Shown one piece after another: positions 1-5,931 of a stretch of DNA of 5,931 nt (the first letter of the stretch is position 1; every line of letters starts with the position of its first letter). Source of the DNA: Mycobacteriaceae bacterium (GTDB lineage: Bacteria > Actinomycetota > Actinomycetes > Mycobacteriales > Mycobacteriaceae); contig JAFAWC010000396.1 of the NCBI GenBank assembly GCA_019242135.1, positions 1 to 5,931 of the forward strand. The letters are read 5' to 3'. The notes beneath the pieces are model-generated. The model saw only the letters and a list, made by a program, of their open reading frames with translations, did no database searches and was not told where the DNA came from. A program made the position numbers and the translations under genes.

Positions 1-704
1 ATGGTCGACGCCTTGGTGGATGCGCTGACGACGGCCGCCCGGGACGACTCGCTTCGCGCGATCCACGTCACGGGTGAAGGTGCCGACTTCTGCACCGGAG
101 CCGACTGGGTATCAACGAACAAACCGGACCGGCCGCGTCCCCGCACCGGTGAGCTGCTGCGGCGCATCCCCACACCGCGCACCGGGTGATCGAGTTGATT
201 CACACCGTTCATCTGCCGGTGGTGTGCAGTGTGCGCGGCTACGCCGTCGGCCTGGGCTGCAATCTCGCGCTGGCCGCCGATTTCACGCTCGCGGCCACCG
301 GCGCCGTCTTCTGGGAGCCCTTCGTGACCCGTGGCTTCAGCGCGGATTCCGGCTCCACGTGGCTGCTGCCCCGCCTCGTGGGGCTCGCCCGGGCCCGGCA
401 GATGCTGCTCCTCGGCGACAAAGTGACGGCGACCGAGGCCGCGGAGTGGGGCCTGATTCACCGCTACGTCAACGACTCCGAGCTCGCGAGCACCGCCGAG
501 GAGCTACTCGCGCGGGTGGCGGCCGGGCCGACCGTGGCGATCGGATTGACCAAGCAGGCGCTGGCCCACGCCCAAAATGCGACGCTGAACCAAGCGATGA
601 CCCAAGAGCTGTTCAACCTCGAACTCGCTGCCCGCACGAGCGATTTCAAAGAGGGCCTGGCGGCGTTCTTGCAACGCCGCGAACCCCGCTTCGAGGGTCG
701 CTGA
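1..704 (+). pseudogene. PaaG-like enoyl-CoA hydratase/isomerase, 5'-partial and frameshifted
   Basis: Crotonase-fold protein expected to act on an acyl-CoA in the cytoplasm. Frame 1 (1 to about 171) encodes the middle of the N-terminal domain, including the F-C-T-G-A-D oxyanion/CoA segment. Frame 3 (from about 171 to the TGA at 702-704) encodes the rest, from I-E-L-I-H-T-V-H-L-P-V-V-C to the family-typical end E-G-L-A-A-F-L-Q-R-R-E-P-R-F. One base is missing relative to a continuous frame. The ATG at 1 is probably internal: it aligns with Met at residue 39 of the next gene, so about 38 codons lie outside the window. The GTG at 186 has no Shine-Dalgarno and would lose the oxyanion segment. Asn (261-263) and Phe (321-323) replace the two catalytic Glu of classical hydratase. 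An Asp at 345-347 in S-A-D-S-G-S-T-W sits where E. coli PaaG has its P-D-C-G-G-T-W Asp, and the C-terminus also resembles PaaG (comparison from memory). It may be a true pseudogene or a sequencing error; I cannot tell which. Confidence 0.85.
168..171 (+). other. Frameshift site in a C run
   Basis: Four consecutive C follow CAT. Upstream, frame 1 reads G-E-L-L-R-R-I-P; downstream, frame 3 reads H-T-A-H-R-V-I-E-L-I. If the run had five C, the two join without loss as R-R-I-P-H-T-A-H-R-V-I-E-L-I. Without it, frame 1 ends at the TGA at 187-189. The exact position of the lost base within the run cannot be determined. Confidence 0.8.
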
Positions 705-706
705 GC

Positions 707-713
707 GAAGGGA
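707..713 (+). promoter_or_regulatory. Ribosome binding site for the second crotonase
   Basis: GAAGGGA lies 6 bases before the ATG at 720, in the 15-base gap after the preceding stop. It supports that ATG as the true start. Confidence 0.6.
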
Positions 714-719
714 ATCCGC

Positions 720-1544
720 ATGTCCACCGGGTCGTCACCGAAGTCCTTCGACACCATCAAATACGACGTCGAGGCTCACAAAGCCACGATCACGCTGAAC
801 CGCCCAGACGCACTGAACGCGCTCAGCCCGCACATGATCAGCGAGTTGCGGGCCGCATACGACGAGGCCGAAAACGACGACAACGTCTGGCTGCTCATCG
901 TCACCGGCACCGGCCGGGCGTTTTGCACCGGCGCGGACGTCAAGGCCATTCCCGGCGACGGCAAGGTGATCAACGAGCGGGCTTATCTGTCCACCTACGA
1001 ACAGTGGGAAGCGCCTCAGGAGGGCACACCACCGTTTCGGACGATGGCCAAACCGGTGTTGGTGGCCATCAACGGGCTGTGCTGCGGAGCCGGCCTCGAC
1101 TGGGTCACGACCGGAGACATCGTCATCGCATCCGAGCGGGCCACGTTTTTCGATCCGCATGTCAGCATCGGTCTCGTCGCCGGGCGCGAGGTCGTCCGGT
1201 TGGCGCGCGTCGTGCCGCGTTCAGTCGCGCTGCGCATGGCGCTGATGGGAAGACACGAGCGGATGAGCGCGCAGCGGGCGCTGGAGCTGGGACTGATCAG
1301 CGAGATCGTCGAGCACGATCGTCTGCTCGAACGGACCCACGAGATCGCCGACGTGGTGAACTCGAATGCGCCGCTGGCCGTGCGGGGAACTCGCCTCGCA
1401 ATCCTGAAAGGCCTGGACCTTCCGTTGCACGAAGCCGAAATGCTGGCCGAAGCCTTCCGCGAGCGCAACCTGCACACCGAGGACTCGCTGGAGGGCCCGA
1501 AGGCGTTCGTCGAGAAGCGGACACCTGACTGGCAGTGTCGATGA
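720..1544 (+). CDS. Enoyl-CoA hydratase/isomerase family protein, noncanonical active site
   Basis: A 274-residue crotonase, a usual length for the family. It opens with the family strand A-T-I-T-L-N-R-P-D (about residues 22-30). The CoA/oxyanion segment F-C-T-G-A-D-V spans 68-74, and the second oxyanion region G-A-G-L-D-W spans 123-128. The C-terminal E-G-P-K-A-F-V-E-K-R-T-P is the usual family ending. Aligning by eye with rat mitochondrial hydratase, Asp127 takes the place of Glu144 and His147, in F-F-D-P-H-V-S, that of Glu164. Plain syn-hydration by the two-Glu mechanism is therefore unlikely as drawn; isomerase, lyase, hydrolase or other crotonase chemistry is possible. The closest relative in the window is the next gene, which shares the F-F-D-x-H-V-S segment and the A-L-M-G region. 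The start has a good Shine-Dalgarno, and the gene sits 15 bases after the first crotonase in the same operon. Family assignment is firm; reaction and substrate are unknown. Confidence 0.93.
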   Translation: MSTGSSPKSFDTIKYDVEAHKATITLNRPDALNALSPHMISELRAAYDEAENDDNVWLLIVTGTGRAFCTGADVKAIPGDGKVINERAYLSTYEQWEAPQEGTPPFRTMAKPVLVAINGLCCGAGLDWVTTGDIVIASERATFFDPHVSIGLVAGREVVRLARVVPRSVALRMALMGRHERMSAQRALELGLISEIVEHDRLLERTHEIADVVNSNAPLAVRGTRLAILKGLDLPLHEAEMLAEAFRERNLHTEDSLEGPKAFVEKRTPDWQCR

Positions 1545-1548
1545 AGGA
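1543..1548 (+). promoter_or_regulatory. Ribosome binding site for the third crotonase
   Basis: GAAGGA overlaps the stop codon of the preceding gene (TGA at 1542-1544) and ends 6 bases before the ATG at 1555. It supports that start and suggests translational coupling. Confidence 0.6.
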
Positions 1549-1554
1549 CCGGCG

Positions 1555-2340
1555 ATGACAAGCTTTCACACCATCCTCCTTGACATCGATACGGCCGACC
1601 ACGTCGCCACCATCACGCTGAACCGGCCGGACAAGCTCAACGCTTTCGACCGGACAATGTGCCAAGAGATGGCCGCGGCCTGGCGCGCCGTCAAGCTGGA
1701 CGAGTCGGTCAACGCCGTGGTGCTGAGGTCGGCCGGAGCCCGCGCATTCAGCGCCGGGCTGGACATCACCACACCCTTCGGCCAGCCGGCCAACGTGTGG
1801 AATCACGAGGATCCCGGCGAACCGCTCAGTCCGAAGTGGCAAAAGATGTGGAAACCGGTGGTGTGCGCCGTGCAGGGCATGTGTACCGCGGGCGCCTTCT
1901 ACTTCATCAACGAGTCAGACATCGTCATCTGCTCGAGCGACGCGACGTTCTTCGACTCCCATGTCAGCGCCGGACTGGTCTGCGCGCTCGAGCCGATCGG
2001 GCTGATGCGCCGGATCGGCCTCGGCGAGACGCTGCGGATCGCGCTGATGGGTAACGACGAGCGGGTCAGCGCCGAGACTGCGCTGCGGATCGGCCTGGTC
2101 TCGGAAGTGGTCTCCTCCGAGCGTCTTTGGCAGCGCGCCCACGAGATCGCCACCACGATCGCAGCCAAGCCGCCCACCGCGACGCAGGGCACGGTGAAGG
2201 CGATCTGGGAGTCGCTGGACAAGCCCTACCGTGTGGCGATGGAGCAGGGCCTGATCTACACCCGGCTCGGAAATCCGATCGGGCAGGCCGAATTGGCGGA
2301 CCGACCCAAGGGTCCGCCGGCAGAGCCGAGGACGCGATGA
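1555..2340 (+). CDS. Enoyl-CoA hydratase/isomerase family protein, paralogue of the preceding gene
   Basis: A 261-residue crotonase. The N-terminal strand A-T-I-T-L-N-R-P-D-K-L-N-A-F is canonical. The first oxyanion segment is F-S-A-G-L-D-I (65-71), with Leu69 where many relatives have Ala. The second region, C-T-A-G-A-F-Y-F-I-N-E-S-D (110-122), puts Tyr116 at the position of rat hydratase Glu144. F-F-D-S-H-V-S (132-138) puts His136 at the Glu164 position. Both classical acid/base residues are thus missing by eye alignment. The C-terminus departs from the usual E-G-x-x-A-F-x-x-K-R ending and finishes in a Pro/Arg-rich tail (about residues 246-261). The gene follows its paralogue by 10 bases, and its stop overlaps the next start by 4 bases (ATGA), as expected for an operon. 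Two adjacent, diverged paralogues may do successive steps or form a mixed oligomer; that is inference. The reaction is unknown. Confidence 0.92.
   Translation: MTSFHTILLDIDTADHVATITLNRPDKLNAFDRTMCQEMAAAWRAVKLDESVNAVVLRSAGARAFSAGLDITTPFGQPANVWNHEDPGEPLSPKWQKMWKPVVCAVQGMCTAGAFYFINESDIVICSSDATFFDSHVSAGLVCALEPIGLMRRIGLGETLRIALMGNDERVSAETALRIGLVSEVVSSERLWQRAHEIATTIAAKPPTATQGTVKAIWESLDKPYRVAMEQGLIYTRLGNPIGQAELADRPKGPPAEPRTR
2328..2332 (+). promoter_or_regulatory. Weak ribosome binding site for the first ligase
   Basis: GAGGA lies 4 bases before the ATG at 2337, inside the end of the third crotonase. Together with the ATGA stop/start overlap it favours 2337 over in-frame starts further upstream, which lie deep inside the crotonase gene. 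Confidence 0.45.
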
Positions 2341-3794
2341 ATCACCCGCTCTGCCAACGGATCGCCGACGTGCTCTCGCTGCAACCCGATGCGCCGGCAA
2401 TCGAATACGACGGCTGCTGGCTGTCGTGGGGGCAGGTCGGGTCGACGGCGCGCGGGGTCGGTTCACTCACCGGCGAGGGTGAACAGGTCGGGATGCTGCT
2501 GCGGAACCGCCCAGCGCAACTGGCGGCGATGCTCGGGGTGCTGGCGAGCGGCGGATGTGTGGTCGTCATCAACCCATCTCTTGGCGGCGACCGGACCCGA
2601 GCCGACATCAGCGCGCTCGGGCTGCCGCTGATCATCGGTGATTCCGCCGACGTGGCGCAGCTGGTCACGCCTTCTGAGGGCACGCCGGTGGCTTCTGATT
2701 TCGGTGAGGGGGCGCTGGTGTCGGTGAGCGGGCGTGCCCGACCGGACGCCGGCCGGCCCGGCGTGGCTATCCGGATGTTGACGAGCGGCACAACGGGCCC
2801 GCCCAAGCGAATCGACGTCACCTTCGACATGCTGGCCCGTAGCGTGTTGGGCCCCGACGCCGACGCTTCGCCGACACCGACGGAACTGCGCCGTGGCGTG
2901 GCGATCGTCAACGCGCCGCTTGTGCACATCGGCGGCGTGTTCCGGGTGCTGCAGTGCGTCACCGAGGCGCGATCCTTTGTGCTGCTGGAGCGGTTCGAGC
3001 TCGACCGGTGGGCCGTCGCGGTGCGGAAGTACCGGCCGGGCGCGGTCTCCCTGGTGCCCGCCGCGCTGCGGATGGTGCTTCATTCCAGCCTGACCCGCGA
3101 CGACTTGGCGAGCATCCGCGCCGTCACATCGGGCACCGCGCCGCTCTCGGCCGAAGACGCCGACGCGTTCACCGAGAAGTTCGGGATCCCGGTGCTGACA
3201 TCCTATGCAGCAACCGAATTCGGTGGCGGCGTGGCCGGCTGGACGCTGGCCGACCATCAAAGGTACTGGCGCACCAAGCGGGGCAGCGTCGGCCGCCCGA
3301 TGCTTGGCGCGCAGCTGCGCGTGGTCGACGAGGACGGCACACCGCTGGGCACCGACCGGCCCGGCCTGCTCGAGGTGAAACCCGGGCAGCTGCCGCCGGC
3401 CGCGGGCTGGATTCGCACCACCGACGTGGCTCGCATCGACCCCGACGGCTTCCTGTGGATCCTCGGGCGGGCCGACCAGGCCATCATTCGGGGCGGTTTC
3501 AAAGTGATGCCCGATGACGTGCGCACGGCGCTGGAGCAGCACCCGGCCGTCGCCGGCGCGGCGGTGATCGGCCGCCGCGACGAGCGCCTCGGAGAGACAC
3601 CGGTGGCGATGGTGGAGCTGCGCGACGGACGGCCCGCCGATGCCGGCGACCTCGCGGAGTACCTCTCCACGCGTCTCGCGCGTTATGAAATGCCCACCGA
3701 CATCGCGATCGTGGATTCCCTGCCCAGGACGCCGTCGGGTAAGCCCGACCTGAGCGCGGTCGCGCGATTCTTCGCCGGCGAGCATGCCCGGTAG
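2337..3794 (+). CDS. ANL-superfamily acyl-CoA synthetase (AMP-binding)
   Basis: A 485-residue adenylate-forming enzyme, expected to activate a carboxylic acid with ATP to an acyl-adenylate and transfer it to CoA. The P-loop-like A3 motif T-S-G-T-T-G-P-P-K is at 149-157. A5 Y-A-A-T-E is at 290-294. The A7 region W-I-R-T-T-D (358-363) keeps the ribose-binding Asp363 but has Thr362 where Gly is usual. A8 G-R-A-D-Q-A-I-I-R-G-G (377-387) keeps Asp380, which I take as the hinge residue. A10 P-R-T-P-S-G-K places the catalytic Lys at 469. It is shorter than many family members (roughly 500-560), mainly through a compact N-terminal part: A3 begins near residue 149, compared with about 184 in the next gene. 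The frame is open back to 2127, but that part overlaps the crotonase gene out of frame; the ATG at 2337 gives the ATGA overlap and a natural N-terminus. It overlaps the next gene by 11 bases. Most divergent of the three ligases here; substrate unknown. Confidence 0.92.
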   Translation: MNHPLCQRIADVLSLQPDAPAIEYDGCWLSWGQVGSTARGVGSLTGEGEQVGMLLRNRPAQLAAMLGVLASGGCVVVINPSLGGDRTRADISALGLPLIIGDSADVAQLVTPSEGTPVASDFGEGALVSVSGRARPDAGRPGVAIRMLTSGTTGPPKRIDVTFDMLARSVLGPDADASPTPTELRRGVAIVNAPLVHIGGVFRVLQCVTEARSFVLLERFELDRWAVAVRKYRPGAVSLVPAALRMVLHSSLTRDDLASIRAVTSGTAPLSAEDADAFTEKFGIPVLTSYAATEFGGGVAGWTLADHQRYWRTKRGSVGRPMLGAQLRVVDEDGTPLGTDRPGLLEVKPGQLPPAAGWIRTTDVARIDPDGFLWILGRADQAIIRGGFKVMPDDVRTALEQHPAVAGAAVIGRRDERLGETPVAMVELRDGRPADAGDLAEYLSTRLARYEMPTDIAIVDSLPRTPSGKPDLSAVARFFAGEHAR

Positions 3795-5352
3795 CGCGTT
3801 AACGGTCCCCCAGGCGCTGCGCGAGCGGGTGCGCTGCCGAGGGGACCATCGGCTGCTGGTATGCGACGCCGAGCGGATCAGCTATGCAGTCGCCGACCGG
3901 CGCTCAGCGCAGTTGGCCCGCGGCTTGATCGGGCTCGGCGCCGGGCCGGGAACTCATGTGGGGGTGCTGTATCCCAATGGCGTGGCATTCGTCGTCGCCA
4001 TGCTGGCTGCCGCTCGGATCGGTGCCGTCGTGGTCCCGTTCTCGACGCTGGCCACACCGCGTGAGGTGCGGGAACAACTTGCACACAGCGACACCGAGAT
4101 CCTGTTGTCAGCCGCGTCGTACCGATCGCACGACTACCTGCAACGGCTGGCCGAGGCGGTTCCCGGCCCCGACTTCGATTCAACCGAACCGATATTCAGT
4201 TGCGACGTACCGCAGTTGCGGCACATCGCAATCGGTTTTGAGCGCATCGACCGGCTCGCCGCCTCCGTTGACCAGAAGCTGCTGGAGGCGATGGAAGACG
4301 ATGTGGACGGCGCAGATCCGCTCACCATCGTCTACACATCGGGATCGACCGGCGCGCCCAAAGGTGTCGTCCACACACATGCCGCACTGCTGACCCATCA
4401 GCACAATCTCAATGAGATCCGCGGGCTGACGGCTGAGGACATACTGTTCTGCAATTCGCCGTTCTTCTGGATCGGCGGTCTCGGCTTCGGGCTGCTCGCC
4501 ACCATCGTTGCCGGTGCGACCCTGGTGTGCTCCAACTCCACCGATCCCAGCCGCACGCTCGACCTGCTTGAGGCCGAAAGGCCTACCGTCACCAATGGTT
4601 TCGTCGCCGGCATCGCCCACCTCGCGCACCATCCCAGTTTCGGGGAGCGCGACCTGTCGTCCATGCGGCGCGGCAACCTGTACCCGATCATGGCGGCCGA
4701 AGTGCGCCCGGCCGATCCGCAGTTGCGGCACAACATGCTCGGTCTGACCGAGGCCGGTGGTGTCGCGTTGCTCAGCGACGACGAAAGCGATCAACCCGAG
4801 CACCGCCGGGGGTCGTTCGGCAAACCCGCGCCCGGCTTCGACACCAAGATCATCAACCCCGACACCGGCGAGCGGGCTGCGGCCGGTGACGTCGGGGAGT
4901 TGTGCCTGCGTGGCCCCTATCTGATGCAGCGTTACCACAGGCGCAGCCGCGAGGAGTGCTTCGACGCCGACGGATGGTTCCACACCGGCGATCTCGTCCG
5001 CACCGATCCCGACGGCTATTACTACTTCGTCGGCAGACGCGGCTCGATGATCAAGACCGCCGGCGCCAATGTGTCACCCGAAGAGGTCGAGGCTGCCATC
5101 GCCAGGGTCAGCGGTGGAACGCCGGCGCATGTGGTGGGGATACCGGATCCCGAACGCGGGCAGGTGGTCGCCGCGGTCATCGTCTCCGACAGCGCCGATT
5201 TCGACGAGTCGGGGCTCATCCGCGAGCTGAAGTCGCAGTTGTCGCCCTACAAGATCCCCAAGCGGTTCGCCAGATTGCCATCATCGGCAATTCCGCTGCT
5301 GTCCAGCGGAAAGGTCGACGTGCAACGCCTCAAGGAGGTGTTCGGTGCCTGA
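3784..5352 (+). CDS. ANL-superfamily acyl-CoA synthetase (AMP-binding)
   Basis: A 522-residue adenylate-forming enzyme of fatty-acid-CoA ligase type. The motif order is complete: A3 Y-T-S-G-S-T-G-A-P-K-G at 184-194, an aromatic F-F-W-I-G-G stretch near the A4 region, A5 G-L-T-E at 320-323, A7 H-T-G-D at 400-403 with Asp403 for ribose, A8 from G417, and the A10 Lys at 510 in L-S-S-G-K. In A8 the segment reads G-R-R-G-S-M-I-K-T-A-G, so Gly420 stands where most relatives have the conserved Asp. The start at 3784 overlaps the preceding stop by 11 bases. There is no good Shine-Dalgarno, so translation probably depends on coupling to the upstream gene. The N-terminus lines up with that of the following ligase without extra residues, which supports the start. 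The stop at 5350-5352 overlaps the next start by 8 bases. It is clearly closer to the following ligase than to the preceding one (for example R-I-G-A-V-x-V-P-x-S-T-L and R-x-H-x-Y-L in both). Acid substrate unknown. Confidence 0.94.
   Translation: MPGSALTVPQALRERVRCRGDHRLLVCDAERISYAVADRRSAQLARGLIGLGAGPGTHVGVLYPNGVAFVVAMLAAARIGAVVVPFSTLATPREVREQLAHSDTEILLSAASYRSHDYLQRLAEAVPGPDFDSTEPIFSCDVPQLRHIAIGFERIDRLAASVDQKLLEAMEDDVDGADPLTIVYTSGSTGAPKGVVHTHAALLTHQHNLNEIRGLTAEDILFCNSPFFWIGGLGFGLLATIVAGATLVCSNSTDPSRTLDLLEAERPTVTNGFVAGIAHLAHHPSFGERDLSSMRRGNLYPIMAAEVRPADPQLRHNMLGLTEAGGVALLSDDESDQPEHRRGSFGKPAPGFDTKIINPDTGERAAAGDVGELCLRGPYLMQRYHRRSREECFDADGWFHTGDLVRTDPDGYYYFVGRRGSMIKTAGANVSPEEVEAAIARVSGGTPAHVVGIPDPERGQVVAAVIVSDSADFDESGLIRELKSQLSPYKIPKRFARLPSSAIPLLSSGKVDVQRLKEVFGA
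5333..5338 (+). promoter_or_regulatory. Strong ribosome binding site deciding a GTG start
   Basis: AGGAGG lies within the last codons of the second ligase (the context is AAGGAGGTG at 5332-5340), 6 bases before the GTG at 5345. It is the best Shine-Dalgarno in the window and fixes the start of the third ligase despite its non-ATG codon. Confidence 0.8.
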
Positions 5353-5931
5353 GCTTTCCACCATCGACCACCTGGTGAGAATGCGAGCGGAGCAGTACGG
5401 GGCGAAGCCCGCCGTGATCGATCCCGGCGCGCGCATCGGCTACGACGAGCTCGACGCGACGACGCGCGACATGGCCGCGGCGTTCCTCGAAGCAGGCATC
5501 TGCAAGGGCACCCGGGTCGGTCTGATCATGCCGAACAGCGTGCGCTGGGTGCAGATCGCGGTCGCGCTCACCCGGATCGGCGCGGTACTGGTGCCGCTGA
5601 GCACACTGCTCAAGCCGCCGGAGCTGGCAGCGCAACTACGCGCTGCGTCGGTGCGGTTTGTGATCTCGGTGGAAGAGTTCCGCGGTCACCGCTATCTCGA
5701 CGACCTGTGTGGATGGACGACGAAACTTCCTGCACTGCGCGGGGTTTGGCCAGCTGAGCAGATGACTTTCGCTGCATCTAACCGGACGGTACGGGTCGTC
5801 GACGCGCTGAGCGCCAACGTAACGCCGAGCGACTCGCTCGTCGTCATGTTCACCTCCGGCAGCAGCGGCCCGCCAAAGGGTGTGGTGCACTCTCACGGCA
5901 ACGCTTTGGCCGCGGTGGCATCGGGACTTGC
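5345..5931 (+). CDS. ANL-superfamily acyl-CoA synthetase (AMP-binding), 3'-partial
   Basis: The first 195 codons of a third adenylate-forming ligase; the frame stays open to the window edge, so the C-terminal part is missing. It starts at GTG with a strong Shine-Dalgarno. The N-terminus M-P-E-L-S-T-I-D-H-L-V matches the start of a typical family N-domain. R-V-G-L-I-M-P-N-S and R-I-G-A-V-L-V-P-L-S-T-L are characteristic of the family. The A3 ATP-binding motif F-T-S-G-S-S-G-P-P-K-G is at 169-179, with Lys178. The start codon overlaps the preceding stop by 8 bases, which implies translational coupling. It aligns along its visible length with the preceding ligase, so the two are probably ancient tandem duplicates, though divergent enough to differ in substrate. 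A5, A7, A8 and A10 lie outside the window, so whether its catalytic lysine is intact cannot be judged. Confidence 0.92.
   Translation, partial: MPELSTIDHLVRMRAEQYGAKPAVIDPGARIGYDELDATTRDMAAAFLEAGICKGTRVGLIMPNSVRWVQIAVALTRIGAVLVPLSTLLKPPELAAQLRAASVRFVISVEEFRGHRYLDDLCGWTTKLPALRGVWPAEQMTFAASNRTVRVVDALSANVTPSDSLVVMFTSGSSGPPKGVVHSHGNALAAVASGL

Noticed and set aside
186..704. A short separate enoyl-CoA hydratase starting at GTG 186
   Set aside because: It has no Shine-Dalgarno and lacks the N-terminal oxyanion segment, while the missing part is encoded immediately upstream in another frame. It is better explained as the 3' part of a frameshifted gene.
74..1528. A 484-codon open frame on the + strand across the first two crotonases
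   Set aside because: It is a shadow frame in GC-rich DNA: Arg/Gly/His-rich with no domain, and it spans two genes whose real frames are clearly crotonases.
789..1624. Short shared stretches between the second and third crotonases (for example ATCACGCTGAACCG)
   Set aside because: They encode the conserved I-T-L-N-R segment and reflect paralogy, not a mobile or recombining repeat.
2127..2336. N-terminal extension of the first ligase
   Set aside because: The frame is open, but it lies out of frame inside the third crotonase and encodes low-complexity sequence. The ATG at 2337 with an ATGA overlap is the better start.
2463..3785. A 440-codon open frame on the - strand opposite the first ligase
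   Set aside because: It is antisense to a gene with complete A3-A10 motifs; its composition is Arg/His/Gly-rich and shows no recognisable domain. Long antisense frames are common at this GC content.
4210..4732. A 16-base direct repeat at 4210-4225 and 4717-4732, each with a small inverted repeat
   Set aside because: Both copies are in frame within the second ligase and encode P-Q-L-R-H. With only two copies 500 bases apart, this looks like chance or codon preference rather than a regulatory site.

Overview
The window is a high-GC stretch (strong G/C bias at third codon positions) whose style points to an actinomycete, most likely a mycobacterium or close relative. The evidence is the codon bias, a GTG start, tight start/stop overlaps and a dense set of fatty-acid/CoA enzymes. 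Genus is an inference; no rRNA or other marker gene is present.

Layout: six genes, all on the + strand, with no intergenic gap longer than 15 bases. The first half holds three crotonase-superfamily genes (enoyl-CoA hydratase/isomerase fold): one entering from the left edge (1-704), then 720-1544 and 1555-2340. The second half holds three ANL-superfamily adenylating enzymes (acyl-CoA synthetase/ligase type): 2337-3794, 3784-5352, and 5345 to the right edge. Successive genes are separated by 15 and 10 bases, then overlap by 4, 11 and 8 bases. This is the signature of one translationally coupled operon that extends beyond both edges. No promoter, terminator, RNA gene, mobile element or CRISPR is visible, and no stretch over 300 bases lacks a gene.

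The first crotonase is broken as given. Its N-terminal part is read in frame 1 and the rest in frame 3, with the switch at a run of four C at 168-171. One extra C would restore a continuous PaaG-like protein. Its first roughly 38 codons lie left of the window.

How they may work together: the ligases would activate carboxylic acids as CoA thioesters, and the crotonases would hydrate, isomerise or cleave the resulting acyl-CoAs. None of the three crotonases keeps the two catalytic glutamates of classical enoyl-CoA hydratase. The first has a PaaG-like arrangement with a downstream Asp. The second and third share an unusual F-F-D-x-H-V-S segment that puts His at the second Glu position. Each block contains one divergent member plus one closer paralogous pair. 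The set looks like a specialised catabolic (or modifying) pathway for an unidentified acid rather than ordinary beta-oxidation. The substrate cannot be read from the sequence.
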